The notes beneath the pieces were generated by a model, which saw only the letters and a program-made list of their open reading frames with translations, searched no databases and had not been told where the DNA came from. From the NCBI GenBank assembly GCA_910579085.1, contig CAJTRU010000010.1, positions 12,458 through 41,338 on the forward strand: a DNA stretch of 28,881 bases. The letters run 5' to 3'. Shown one piece after another: positions 7,905 through 15,336 of this stretch. Source of the stretch: an uncultured Lachnospiraceae bacterium. GTDB lineage: Bacteria; Bacillota; Clostridia; Lachnospirales; Lachnospiraceae. Numbering within the stretch: position 1 is the stretch's first letter; every line of letters starts with the position of its first letter. The position numbers and the translations under genes are program-made.

Positions 7905-7987
7905 TGAAATCCTGAAATACCTTCCCATTATAATGACAAATAATTATTTACCTTAAATACTCTGCCAATAAACTGCATCTGTGTAAT

Positions 7988-8012
7988 GCCCGTATTATTG
8001 CGGGCTTTTTTA
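7988..8012 (+). terminator. intrinsic terminator
   Basis: GCCCG-TATTATTG-CGGGC followed by TTTTTT on the plus strand. It lies downstream of the toxin remnant and may be what remains of that transcription unit. Confidence 0.6.
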
Positions 8013-8324
8013 TTATTTATTGGTATTGGTCTCCCTTTCATAGTAAAATAGCTATATCATTACCTTTAATGAAAATGTGAACTGAAATCTGTCTATTTTT
8101 AAGTTTTACTTATTTTTATATAGATTGCTGCTATTGTGTTATCAATCTTTTTTATTGCTTCTGTATCCATTTTATTGTTTTTCATTTTTTATTTATAAAC
8201 TCCTGGTCTTTTGGCATTTTGGGTTTAAAAAATCTGTATCCATCATTTAATACTTATTATTGGTTTCCTTTTACTATTACCTTATAATATTTCCACAGGC
8301 TATTCTGAAAAGTTTTAATAATTA

Positions 8325-8350
8325 TACAAATATTTGTAATACAATTGTAT
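8325..8350. promoter_or_regulatory. two adjacent palindromes, probable operator
   Basis: TACAAATATTTGTA (8325-8338) and ATACAATTGTAT (8339-8350) are perfect palindromes lying side by side, and both use TACAA/TTGTA half-sites. They end 31 bp before the -10 box of the lipoprotein gene, the place expected for a dimeric regulator. The regulator is unknown. Confidence 0.4.
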
Positions 8351-8378
8351 ATAAGGTCTTTTTATGTCGTTATATTTA

Positions 8379-8387
8379 TGGTATAAT
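8379..8387 (+). promoter_or_regulatory. extended -10 promoter for the first lipoprotein gene
   Basis: TGGTATAAT is an extended -10 with a perfect TATAAT at 8382-8387. The -35 region is T-rich and poor. It lies 67 bp before the gene start. Confidence 0.5.
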
Positions 8388-8454
8388 AATACGGCTTCTT
8401 ACATTATCAGTATTAAGCTGACAAAAAAACTTATAATATTTAGGAGGAACCCGT

Positions 8455-9030
8455 ATGAGAAAAAAATTTTTATTATTAACTGTTACTGTCCTTGCACTAG
8501 CTACAGGATGTGGAACACCAAATAAAACTACATGCACTTTACAGAATACTAGTAAAAGCATATCATCTTCTAAAGAAAATGAGACAGATACATCTACATC
8601 TGAACCAACACCAGCCCCAACAAAAAAGAAACTGACAAAAAAGGAAAAATACCAGAATTATGCAAAAAAAATTAAAATTAAGGTTTATGACAAAAAAGTT
8701 CTTCCTATAGATTATGATGCAAGAAGGTTTTTAGAGTTTATTGAATTGGACTATAAAGTTGTAAATAAATCACCTAAAGCAGTTAAAGGCATTAAAGGTG
8801 TACTACATATATATGACCAGTTTGATGAAAAAATCATGTCAATAGAATGGAATGTTTCTGAAGGCACAATTGGTTCAGGTAAAACTAAAAAAGTAACAAA
8901 TTACGGGCTTGATTACAACCAGTTTATGGATTCGCACCAAAAAGTCCATAGTTTAGAATTTGAAGACATGATTTTTAAATATGAAATGCAGCAGGTAAAC
9001 TTTACAGATGGCTATAAATTAAAGCTCTAA
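8455..9030 (+). CDS. putative lipoprotein with a C-terminal beta domain
   Basis: A 191-residue predicted lipoprotein. Positively charged MRKK is followed by a hydrophobic stretch and lipobox LATGC (Cys19). A Ser/Thr/Pro/Glu-rich linker runs to about residue 58, then a Lys-rich segment. The rest (about 75-191) looks like a beta-sandwich of the FxLYD/DUF4352 sort, with ELDYKVVNKSPKAVKGIKGVLHIYDQFDEKI, in which a conserved loop joins strands of an extracellular domain. AGGAGG lies 7 nt before the ATG. It is the first of four plus-strand genes for surface or secreted proteins before the recombinase. Function is unknown; exposed binding or scavenging is possible. Confidence 0.8.
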   Translation: MRKKFLLLTVTVLALATGCGTPNKTTCTLQNTSKSISSSKENETDTSTSEPTPAPTKKKLTKKEKYQNYAKKIKIKVYDKKVLPIDYDARRFLEFIELDYKVVNKSPKAVKGIKGVLHIYDQFDEKIMSIEWNVSEGTIGSGKTKKVTNYGLDYNQFMDSHQKVHSLEFEDMIFKYEMQQVNFTDGYKLKL

Positions 9031-9089
9031 AATTTAATAATGTAAACCATATAATTTATCTTTATAAGCATAGAGAAAGGATAACCATT

Positions 9090-9755
9090 ATGAAAAAATT
9101 ATTTACTATTTGTATGACTGCCATATTATCATGTATATGTGTATTTGCAGTCCCATCTTCATGTAGCAGTGCTCCTATAACTGGAGAAAATCTTGTATAT
9201 AATTATGATGTTGCTTCTCCTAATAAAAAACCTAAATTAAATAAAACAAGTATTAAAATGTCTATTGCTGACACTGAACAGCTTGGCGTTTTAAACACAA
9301 ACAAGAAAGTTAAATGGTCATCATCAAATAAAAAAGTTGTAAAAGTGAACAACAACGGAAAAGTTACACCTGTATGGTTTGGGACAGCAACCATATCAGC
9401 CAAGGTTGCTAATAAAACCCTTAAATGTAAAGTAAAAGTCCTTGAAGAAGATTACTGGTATTCCGAAAACTCAGACTTTTCTGTCAGCATCATGCCACTC
9501 TCTGCAAAAAAAGCAAGGGTAAGGATATATGTTTCAAACGGATATGAAACATTATCCTCTGACGACTTAATTGGCAAGTATAACAAAAAAGGGATGCTGA
9601 TAATACTTGGACAGGGTATATATAATATCTCTGCTGGAATTATGATTGTTGAAAAAAATAGTGGAACATACTGCTGCCTGGTAGTATCAGATGCTAACGA
9701 ATATAATTTTATAACTGATGATACTATACTTGATATAAAAACTGAAAACTCATAG
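9090..9755 (+). CDS. secreted protein with a bacterial Ig-like (BIG2) domain
   Basis: A 221-residue protein with an N-terminal export signal (MKKLFTICMTAILSCICVFAV). Residues about 50-120 form a BIG2-type Ig-like domain: LNKTSIKMSIADTEQLGV, VKWSSSNKKVVKVNNNGKVT and FGTATISAKVANKTLKCKVKV are its usual strands. The C-terminal 90 residues are unfamiliar. A Cys in SSCSS could be a lipid attachment site, but the hydrophobic context is weak. AAAGGA lies 8 nt before the ATG, and the gene follows the lipoprotein gene by 59 bp, so the two may be co-transcribed. Its 3' end is partly duplicated at 10687-10755. BIG2 domains usually mediate cell-surface adhesion or cell-wall contact; the role here is not known. 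Confidence 0.75.
   Translation: MKKLFTICMTAILSCICVFAVPSSCSSAPITGENLVYNYDVASPNKKPKLNKTSIKMSIADTEQLGVLNTNKKVKWSSSNKKVVKVNNNGKVTPVWFGTATISAKVANKTLKCKVKVLEEDYWYSENSDFSVSIMPLSAKKARVRIYVSNGYETLSSDDLIGKYNKKGMLIILGQGIYNISAGIMIVEKNSGTYCCLVVSDANEYNFITDDTILDIKTENS
9721..9739 (+). repeat. 19-bp direct repeat, copy 1
   Basis: ATACTATACTTGATATAAA, near the 3' end of the BIG2 gene, is repeated exactly at 10724-10742, about 1 kb away. Confidence 0.75.
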
Positions 9756-9900
9756 AGCTGTCCAAATAATATAATTATAAAATATTTTGGTTGCGTTACA
9801 GTATTATATAACTGCTTTATTTATATAGTAAAGAATGATAAATAAGGAAATGTTTTATTATAACAAACAAAAACATAACACAATTTAAGAGGGAGATACA

Positions 9901-10581
9901 ATGAGAAACAAATTACTTATATTATTAATAACTTCATCAATTATTTTTTCAAGCTGTGGTAACAAGTCTGATACCAGCCAGACAGACACCAAGGATACTA
10001 AAACCTCTTCTTCTGTAAGCACAGAAGAGCAAAAAAATACTCCGCCTGAAAGCACAGAAAAAACACAAGATACTTCATCAGATGGCCTGGATGATTTAGA
10101 TGCAATGGGAGATGTTGAAGTTGAAAAGAACCTTTCTGATGTCAAGTTTAAAGTACCTGCTGAATTTGTAGGGGAAACTACACAAAAAGAGCTTGATAAG
10201 GCGGCTAAGGAAAGCGGATATAAGTCAATAACACTTAATAAAGACGGAAGTGCTACATATGTTATGACTAAGTCACAACATGAAGAGTTAATGCAGGAAA
10301 TGGCTAAAAATTCAAATGAACAATTAAAGGAAATGATTGCTTCAGAAGATTATCCAAATTTTACAGATATTAAAGCAAATGACAATTTTACATCATTTGA
10401 GATTACTACAAAATCTAAGAAACTGGATTTATCCGAAACAATGTCCAGCCTGGTTTTTTATATGCTTGGCGGAATGTATAACATTTTTAATGGCACCGAA
10501 GTTGATAATATCCATCTTGACTATATAAATGCTAAAACAGGAAAAGTTATTGAATCCTATGACTCCAACACAACAAAGTAA
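9901..10581 (+). CDS. putative lipoprotein
   Basis: A 226-residue predicted lipoprotein: MRNK, a hydrophobic helix, and a lipobox ending in Cys19 (IIFSSC). A long Ser/Thr/Asp/Glu-rich linker runs to about residue 75. A folded domain (about 80-226) then carries VKFKVPAEFVGETTQKELDKAAKESGYKSITLNKDGSATYVMTK, a pattern seen in small lipoproteins of Lachnospiraceae and streptococci; I cannot name a function. The ribosome site GAGGGAG is 5 nt from the ATG. The 145-bp gap before it suggests a separate promoter. It is cargo of the element and probably anchored on the outer face of the membrane. Confidence 0.75.
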   Translation: MRNKLLILLITSSIIFSSCGNKSDTSQTDTKDTKTSSSVSTEEQKNTPPESTEKTQDTSSDGLDDLDAMGDVEVEKNLSDVKFKVPAEFVGETTQKELDKAAKESGYKSITLNKDGSATYVMTKSQHEELMQEMAKNSNEQLKEMIASEDYPNFTDIKANDNFTSFEITTKSKKLDLSETMSSLVFYMLGGMYNIFNGTEVDNIHLDYINAKTGKVIESYDSNTTK

Positions 10582-10616
10582 AAATCCAATACCATAATTT
10601 TAATGGCACTAATGTT

Positions 10617-10660
10617 GTTTTTGCATGTTGGACAATAATTATAGTTTGACATGCAAAAAC
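10617..10660. repeat. 12-bp perfect inverted repeat
   Basis: GTTTTTGCATGT (10617-10628) and ACATGCAAAAAC (10649-10660) are exact inverted copies around a 20-nt loop. It lies 35 bp after a lipoprotein gene. There is no T run after the hairpin on either strand, so it is not a standard terminator. Role unknown. Confidence 0.6.
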
Positions 10661-10686
10661 TAATGAAAAAGCACTTACATTAACTG

Positions 10687-10755
10687 GTATCATATATCCC
10701 AAATAGTATTTTTACCACTAATTATACTATACTTGATATAAATGATAAGATTTAA
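10687..10755 (+). pseudogene. 3' remnant of a duplicated BIG2-type gene
   Basis: The frame VSYIPNSIFTTNY-TILDINDKI-stop matches the end of the 9090-9755 product (VSDANEYNFITDDTILDIKT), including a 19-bp identical stretch. There is no open frame upstream. This indicates an old duplication of the secreted-protein gene, later deleted. Confidence 0.5.
10724..10742 (+). repeat. 19-bp direct repeat, copy 2
   Basis: Identical to 9721-9739; it lies in the remnant between the second lipoprotein gene and the second BIG2 gene. Confidence 0.75.
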
Positions 10756-10821
10756 TAAAACAATTACCTGCAACAATTCATGAAGCATATTTACTATCTG
10801 CACAGGAAAGGAAATTTTGTT

Positions 10822-11700
10822 ATGAAGCTTTTTAAACAAATTTTACTTACAATTTCTTTATGTTTTTTATTTTTTATAATAACAGATGCCTCCGTATGTG
10901 CTTCTGTTAAAATCAATAGAACTAATAAAACTATGTATATAGATAATACATATATTCTAAAAGTAACTGGAACTAAACAATATATTTTATGGAAAAGCAG
11001 TGATAAAAAGATTGCATCAGTTACAAAAAAAGGTAAAGTAACTGCCAAAAGAGCTGGTACGTGCACAATCACTGCAACTGTTGGTTCAGGCATGGACAAT
11101 AAAAAACTCTCATGCGTGATTAATGTTAAATCTAAACTTTCATGCAATGACACAATAATAAAATGTTATAAAGATGAATACGAAAGTGTCCGCATTGAAA
11201 CTAAAAATCTGTCTAAATATGAAAACTTGGTAATAGAAGAAGAGAATAATAAAATCGCATATGCCGAATGGGATTATAATTCTGACTATTTTGACATGAT
11301 AATTATTCCTAAAAAATTGGGCATAACAAGAATTAAAGTAAGCAGAGTAAATAACATAGAAACTTTTTCAGGTTCTGAAAATGATTTTATAACGTTTTTA
11401 ATAATTTGTTATCCTGACAGGTCAGGCTGGCTGGGTATTCCAAATTTAAAATATTATAATTTATATCTTACATCAAATTCCAGTCTTGTATATGAACACA
11501 TTGGTATTTCTGGCACTAGCCTGAATGGCTTTGTTGATGTAACTGTGTTTGAATTAAATCCAGATACTGACATAAAAGAAGATGATGGTACATATATATC
11601 AAATGGACTACAATATAAAATAATTAATGATGAAGATTTTTATTTTAGTACAAAAGGACTGGAAGATATCATTTTTTGCAACTTATTAGAAAACCCATAA
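10822..11700 (+). CDS. secreted protein with a BIG2 domain
   Basis: A 292-residue protein from the chosen ATG at 10822, with GGAAAGGAA 8 nt upstream. The frame is open 14 codons further, but the export signal begins at MKLFKQILLTISLCFLFF. After the signal peptide (cleavage probably near ASVCAS), residues about 30-110 form a BIG2 Ig-like domain: VKINRTNKTMYIDNTYILKV, LWKSSDKKIASVTKKGKVTAK and AGTCTITATV. The remaining 180 residues are mixed and unfamiliar. It is related in plan to the 9090 gene but clearly diverged, which fits a tandem family that grew within the element. It is the last cargo gene before the recombinase, 89 bp away. Confidence 0.75.
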   Translation: MKLFKQILLTISLCFLFFIITDASVCASVKINRTNKTMYIDNTYILKVTGTKQYILWKSSDKKIASVTKKGKVTAKRAGTCTITATVGSGMDNKKLSCVINVKSKLSCNDTIIKCYKDEYESVRIETKNLSKYENLVIEEENNKIAYAEWDYNSDYFDMIIIPKKLGITRIKVSRVNNIETFSGSENDFITFLIICYPDRSGWLGIPNLKYYNLYLTSNSSLVYEHIGISGTSLNGFVDVTVFELNPDTDIKEDDGTYISNGLQYKIINDEDFYFSTKGLEDIIFCNLLENP

Positions 11701-11789
11701 AAACTATATTGAAGTATAAATGGTAATATTAAAATAAAACCAAGACATACTGCAAATGCAATTTTAATATAAACCAGGGAGGTTTCCCA

Positions 11790-13379
11790 ATGGAAGGAAA
11801 TTACTGCTTATACCTTAGAAAAAGCCGTGCCGACAGGGATGCTGAAGCACGTGGCGGGGGTGAAACTTTAGCACGCCATGAACAGACCCTTAAAGCCCTG
11901 GCAAATAAAATGGGGATAAAAGTTTCCACTGTTTACAGGGAAATAGTATCTGGTGAAACTATCTCTTCACGCCCTGAAATGATGAAACTTTTACAGGAAA
12001 TAGAAAACGGGGTATGGGATGGTGTAATGGTTATGGAAATAGAACGTCTTGCAAGAGGTGCTACTATTGACCAGGGCATTGTGGCACAGGCTTTCCAGCT
12101 TTCTGGCACTAAAATTATTACACCACTGAAAATATATGACCCTGCAAATGAATTTGATGAGGAATATTTTGAGTTTGGGTTATTTATGTCAAGAAGGGAA
12201 TATAAAACTATTAACCGCCGCATCCAGAGAGGGCGGAAAGCTGCTGCCAATGAAGGAAGATATATTGCTTCTACTGCCCCGCTTGGATATAAACGGGTAA
12301 AATTGCAGAATGATAAAGGCTGGAGTCTTGAAATTGTACCAGAACAGGCGGAAATTATCCGCCTGGTTTTTGATTTATATGTAAATGGTGAAAGAAATCC
12401 TGATGGAAGCATAAATAAAGCAGGCTCTACCAAAATATGCCGCATACTGGACAGTATGAATATAAAACCAGTTTCAGGAGGCTTATGGTCTCCTGCATCC
12501 ATACGTGGTATCCTACGTAATCCTGTTTATACTGGTAAGATACGGTGGGGATATGATAAATACGAAAAGGTTTCCCAGAATAATTCTGTTTCCGTAAAAC
12601 GCAGAAGGGCAAGTGACTGCATAATTACACAAGGATTACATAAAGCTATTATAGACGAAGAAACTTTTAATAAAGCGCAGGAATTATTAAAATCTAATTC
12701 CAAAGTTTCAATACCATCTGGCAAGAAGCTCCAGAACCCAGTTGCAGGACTTGTTTACTGTAAAAAATGCGGCTGTCTTATGACACGCCTTGCACCTGCA
12801 TCAAAAACACCATATGCTGCCCTTAAATGCCCTGGCAGGTACTGTGATAATATCTCTGCACCTGTATATCTTATCGAAAATAAAATAATATCCTCCTTAA
12901 AAATGTGGCTGGATGATTATAAATTAAATATACAGAAAAATAAACCAGCACACATTACTTTTACATACGAAAATTCATATATAGCATTAAAAAAGGAAGC
13001 TGCTGTATTAAAATCACAGCTTGAAAAAACTTTTGATTTACTGGAACGTGGCATTTATGATGATGAAACTTTTTTAGAAAGAAACAAGGCTATAAAAGCC
13101 AAAATTGAAGAATGTAGCCAGGCTATGAATAAATTACAGGAATTAAAAGATTCAGAAGAAAAAGCAATGTCCTTTGAAAATAGCTTTATCCCTGCTGTAA
13201 AAAATATTGTAGAAGGATATGGTACAATTGAAGATGCTGGCATGAAGAACGAACTCCTGAAAGCTGTAATCAAAAGAATTGAATACATAAAAGAAACAAA
13301 AAATACACGCAGAAAACGGGATATTGATAATTTTAATTTAGACCTATATCCTATAATGCCTTATAAACAGGGGCTTTAA
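11790..13379 (+). CDS. large serine recombinase of the intervening element
   Basis: A 529-residue site-specific recombinase, presumably acting on the 14-bp cores that bound the element. Residues 1-160 are the resolvase catalytic domain: YLRKSRAD with nucleophile Ser12, MEIERLARG with R86 and R89, and the FDEEYFEFGLFMSRREYKTINRR block of the large serine family. Residues about 165-300 form the recombinase domain, and 320-355 a zinc ribbon (C324, C327, C347, C352). Residues about 395-460 are a coiled coil, and a basic helical tail follows. All domains are complete, so it should be active. GGGAGG is 7 nt before the ATG. Its stop overlaps the stop of the convergent PIN gene by 3-4 bp. The same general type removes skin from sigK and SP-beta from spsM in Bacillus. 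Confidence 0.93.
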   Translation: MEGNYCLYLRKSRADRDAEARGGGETLARHEQTLKALANKMGIKVSTVYREIVSGETISSRPEMMKLLQEIENGVWDGVMVMEIERLARGATIDQGIVAQAFQLSGTKIITPLKIYDPANEFDEEYFEFGLFMSRREYKTINRRIQRGRKAAANEGRYIASTAPLGYKRVKLQNDKGWSLEIVPEQAEIIRLVFDLYVNGERNPDGSINKAGSTKICRILDSMNIKPVSGGLWSPASIRGILRNPVYTGKIRWGYDKYEKVSQNNSVSVKRRRASDCIITQGLHKAIIDEETFNKAQELLKSNSKVSIPSGKKLQNPVAGLVYCKKCGCLMTRLAPASKTPYAALKCPGRYCDNISAPVYLIENKIISSLKMWLDDYKLNIQKNKPAHITFTYENSYIALKKEAAVLKSQLEKTFDLLERGIYDDETFLERNKAIKAKIEECSQAMNKLQELKDSEEKAMSFENSFIPAVKNIVEGYGTIEDAGMKNELLKAVIKRIEYIKETKNTRRKRDIDNFNLDLYPIMPYKQGL

Positions 13380-13386
13380 TGCCCCT
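13369..13386. terminator. hairpin shared by two convergent genes
   Basis: AGGGGC-TTTAAT-GCCCCT overlaps both the recombinase stop and the PIN gene stop. The T runs are weak on both strands (TTGTTATG on plus, GTTTATAA on minus). It probably acts as a compact two-way terminator. Confidence 0.45.
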
Positions 13387-13954
13387 TGTTATGTAACATC
13401 TGGTTATTAGCAGTAACAATTTTTATGTTATCAATATTCTTAAAATCTATATCATTTGTTACAATATAACACTTTCTATGCCTTGCAAGTTCCCCATAAT
13501 ATCTGTCATTGAAATCAAATGTAGTTTCATTTAAAAACATACCTGGAATATCTTTCTTAGTTATATCATCTTTACATAAAATAACTGATGGCAATGCTAA
13601 TAACTGGTTTATAATAATATCTGAAATTTCTTTTATCGTGTCCGCATATTCATTAGTTGGTTTATAATCTTTCTTAAAATCAAACTGGTCTGGTTTATAA
13701 TTATTTTCCCTTAAATATCTTTTATATTCATTTCTGATATATGAATTAATAAACTCTGATAATAAAACAGATGTTATGAGAATAGATTCATTTTTAACAG
13801 CTATTTTATTAAAGAAAGCTTTATATGGTTTCATAAGCTTATTCCTATACCCGCCATAAGTATAAAAAACGTACATAAGAACATTGCAGTCCAGTATAAA
13901 TAAATCATCTTCCAGGGGATTAAATATTGCAATATCCTCTACTACATTACCCAT
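13376..13954 (-). CDS. PIN-domain protein, putative ribonuclease effector
   Basis: A 192-residue protein with a PIN-like nuclease fold. The acidic residues expected to bind metal are visible: LDCNVLMYVF (D22, with N24), LSEFINSY (E67), FDFNDRYYGELAR (D147/D150) and IVTNDIDFK (D168/D170). PIN proteins are usually single-strand-specific RNases, often toxins. It is the third gene of a tight operon: its ATG lies 8 bp inside the end of the STAS-like gene, with AGGAG 6 nt upstream, so translation is probably coupled. Its neighbours are an ATPase and a STAS-like protein, not a VapB-type antitoxin, suggesting control by partner switching. Nuclease activity is inferred from motifs only. Confidence 0.75.
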   Translation of the reverse strand: MGNVVEDIAIFNPLEDDLFILDCNVLMYVFYTYGGYRNKLMKPYKAFFNKIAVKNESILITSVLLSEFINSYIRNEYKRYLRENNYKPDQFDFKKDYKPTNEYADTIKEISDIIINQLLALPSVILCKDDITKKDIPGMFLNETTFDFNDRYYGELARHRKCYIVTNDIDFKNIDNIKIVTANNQMLHNKGH

Positions 13955-14282
13955 ATATTTGCTCCTTATCTATAAATTCAGCTACTTTCTTTTCATCTGC
14001 ATAAAAAGTCTTTGCCCTGGCTATTACTTTGCGCAGAGAGTCTGTTGACTTTAGTCCAGTAATTACTAATCTTTGCTTTAATTCATCACTATCATGCTTT
14101 TCATATAATGTTGCTATAGCAGAATTTAAAAACTGGGTAAGTACAACTTCTACATTATTAAAATCCACTATCACTTTACTATCACCAGATAGCGCTTTTT
14201 CAATATTTGCATGAAGTATTTCACCATCTTCATCTGAAACTGCCAGATTGCCAAATAATTCATAAACTAATATTTTTTCCAT
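13947..14282 (-). CDS. STAS-like (DUF4325) protein
   Basis: A 111-residue protein resembling the STAS-like DUF4325 family. The core SKVIVDFNNVEVVLTQFLNSAIATLYE corresponds to the strand-loop-helix of STAS anti-sigma-antagonist folds (VDF...V...SFL). The C-terminus carries a helix with RAKTFYADEKKVAEFI. In classical partner-switching systems a STAS protein is phosphorylated by a GHKL ATPase, and the gene directly upstream encodes one. GGAGG lies 7 nt before the ATG. The gap to the ATPase gene is 12 bp and the overlap with the PIN gene is 8 bp. Whether it binds the ATPase, the PIN protein or both is not shown. Confidence 0.75.
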   Translation of the reverse strand: MEKILVYELFGNLAVSDEDGEILHANIEKALSGDSKVIVDFNNVEVVLTQFLNSAIATLYEKHDSDELKQRLVITGLKSTDSLRKVIARAKTFYADEKKVAEFIDKEQIYG

Positions 14283-14294
14283 AATTAATCCTCC

Positions 14295-15191
14295 CTAAAA
14301 TTCTGAAAATTCATTTGCACTTTCATTTGATAACATATAAATTTCATCATCATTAGTATTAATACTAATTGTAACAATCGTTCCTCTAAACATGGTATCA
14401 ATAAACTCTGTTCTTTCTTCTCCATTTTTAAATGTCCATACTTCATCTGACGAACATATCGTTAATGACCCATTATTAATGTTTATGAACTCTTTTAAAT
14501 AATATAATCCTAAACCTCCAGATTTACCATTTACAATTTGTTTTGTAGAATTATTCTCATCTGTTGCCCACGAAATAGTATTTTTAGGAGGTTCTCTTTT
14601 TAACATACTTTTATAATAACCAATGACATTTTCCTTTATAGTCTGCCCTGTATTTGCTATTGTAAACTTTATACTGTTTTTTACAGGAAATATTTGCCCA
14701 CAGGAAAACACCTTACTGCATCCTCCATGCATAGGTGCATTGCCAAATATTTCTAAAACATTTTCTAATATTTTATCCTTTAGCCCTTTAGACATTTTAG
14801 GCATCTTTTGCCGTTGTAATACCCTGTCTTTAAAATAAGAAGCAAACTCTTTAATTTCTTTACCATTAGTCACTCTATATTCAATTACTGTATCATTCTT
14901 ATCAATTGCTTTATCAAAATTAAAATAAAGTCCAAACTTGTTTCTTGCCAATAAATTTTCGATTTTGGAAGAAACAGAGCCTGCTACAAACTGAAATTTT
15001 ATTCTTTTAAAATTATCATCTAATACAGCCCCAAATGCAGATAACATATTCGCATCAATCCATTCCAGTTCTGAAAAATCCAAAATCACTATGTCACCAT
15101 TTTTTGCATTATGAATTTTATCCAGCACAAAAACTAAAGAATCAATTCCATTTACTGTATCATTAATTCTTTTGGGTAAATCTATAACCAT
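14295..15191 (-). CDS. GHKL ATPase with STAS-like N-terminal domain
   Basis: A 298-residue protein. The N-terminal 100 residues look STAS-like (VILDFSELEWIDANMLSAFGAVL). The C-terminal half is a histidine-kinase/Hsp90/MutL-type ATPase: N-box E143-x7-N151-x3-H155 (ENVLEIFGNAPMHGG), ANTG at 179-182 in place of the usual DxGxG, ISWATDENNSTKQ, and GGLGL at 225-229. It has no sensor, membrane or dimerisation domain of a normal sensor kinase. The longer frame starts with TTG at 15203, but GGAG is 6 nt before the ATG at 15191, which is chosen. It heads the ATPase-STAS-PIN operon, about 165 bp from the right edge. It probably regulates the STAS-like and PIN partners in an ATP-dependent way (inference). 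Confidence 0.75.
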   Translation of the reverse strand: MVIDLPKRINDTVNGIDSLVFVLDKIHNAKNGDIVILDFSELEWIDANMLSAFGAVLDDNFKRIKFQFVAGSVSSKIENLLARNKFGLYFNFDKAIDKNDTVIEYRVTNGKEIKEFASYFKDRVLQRQKMPKMSKGLKDKILENVLEIFGNAPMHGGCSKVFSCGQIFPVKNSIKFTIANTGQTIKENVIGYYKSMLKREPPKNTISWATDENNSTKQIVNGKSGGLGLYYLKEFININNGSLTICSSDEVWTFKNGEERTEFIDTMFRGTIVTISINTNDDEIYMLSNESANEFSEF

Positions 15192-15298
15192 GTCACACTC
15201 CAATAGTAAAAAATCAAATAAAAATCTTAAAAATCTATATATTTATTTTAGTATAATAAAAAAATTTTTCAATTATGTGACAAAATATTTATATATAA

Positions 15299-15326
15299 AT
15301 TATATAATACAGATGAACCAGCTTAA
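15299..15326 (-). promoter_or_regulatory. possible promoter of the ATPase-STAS-PIN operon
   Basis: On the minus strand, TTAAGC (15321-15326), a 16-bp spacer, and a perfect TATAAT (15299-15304), about 110 bp before the ATPase start. The -35 is weak and the whole region is very AT-rich, so this is tentative. Confidence 0.35.
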
Positions 15327-15336
15327 CTAAAGTGCT

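Larger units (their letters stand above)
7662..8454. other. 793-bp gene-poor stretch with decayed genes
   Basis: No intact gene of normal size was found. The stretch contains a fragment of a YoeB/Txe-type toxin (7842-7904, plus), a terminator (7988-8012, plus), and a possible 28-codon minus-strand frame (8099-8185) beginning MKNNKMDTEAIKKIDNTIAA. Just upstream of that, in the ATGA overlap, are remains of another minus frame ending DGYRFFKPKMPKDQEFINKK. Two adjacent palindromes (8325-8350) and a promoter (8379-8387) precede the first lipoprotein gene. It looks like a graveyard of older cargo. Confidence 0.5.

Noticed and set aside
8099..8185. 28-codon minus-strand frame beginning MKNNKMDTEAIKK
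   Set aside because: It is very short, its possible GGAG is 14 nt away, and I recognise no family. Kept only as a note in the gene-poor stretch.
8376..8561. Minus-strand frame of 61 codons overlapping the first lipoprotein gene
   Set aside because: It is antisense to a well-supported lipoprotein with a strong ribosome site, has no ribosome site of its own, and no recognisable motif.
10617..10660. Intrinsic terminator
   Set aside because: The stem is good but there is no T run after it on either strand, and the loop is 20 nt; listed as an inverted repeat instead.
11933..12502. Minus-strand frame of 189 codons inside the recombinase gene
   Set aside because: It is a shadow of the catalytic domain on the other strand; no family resemblance or ribosome site.
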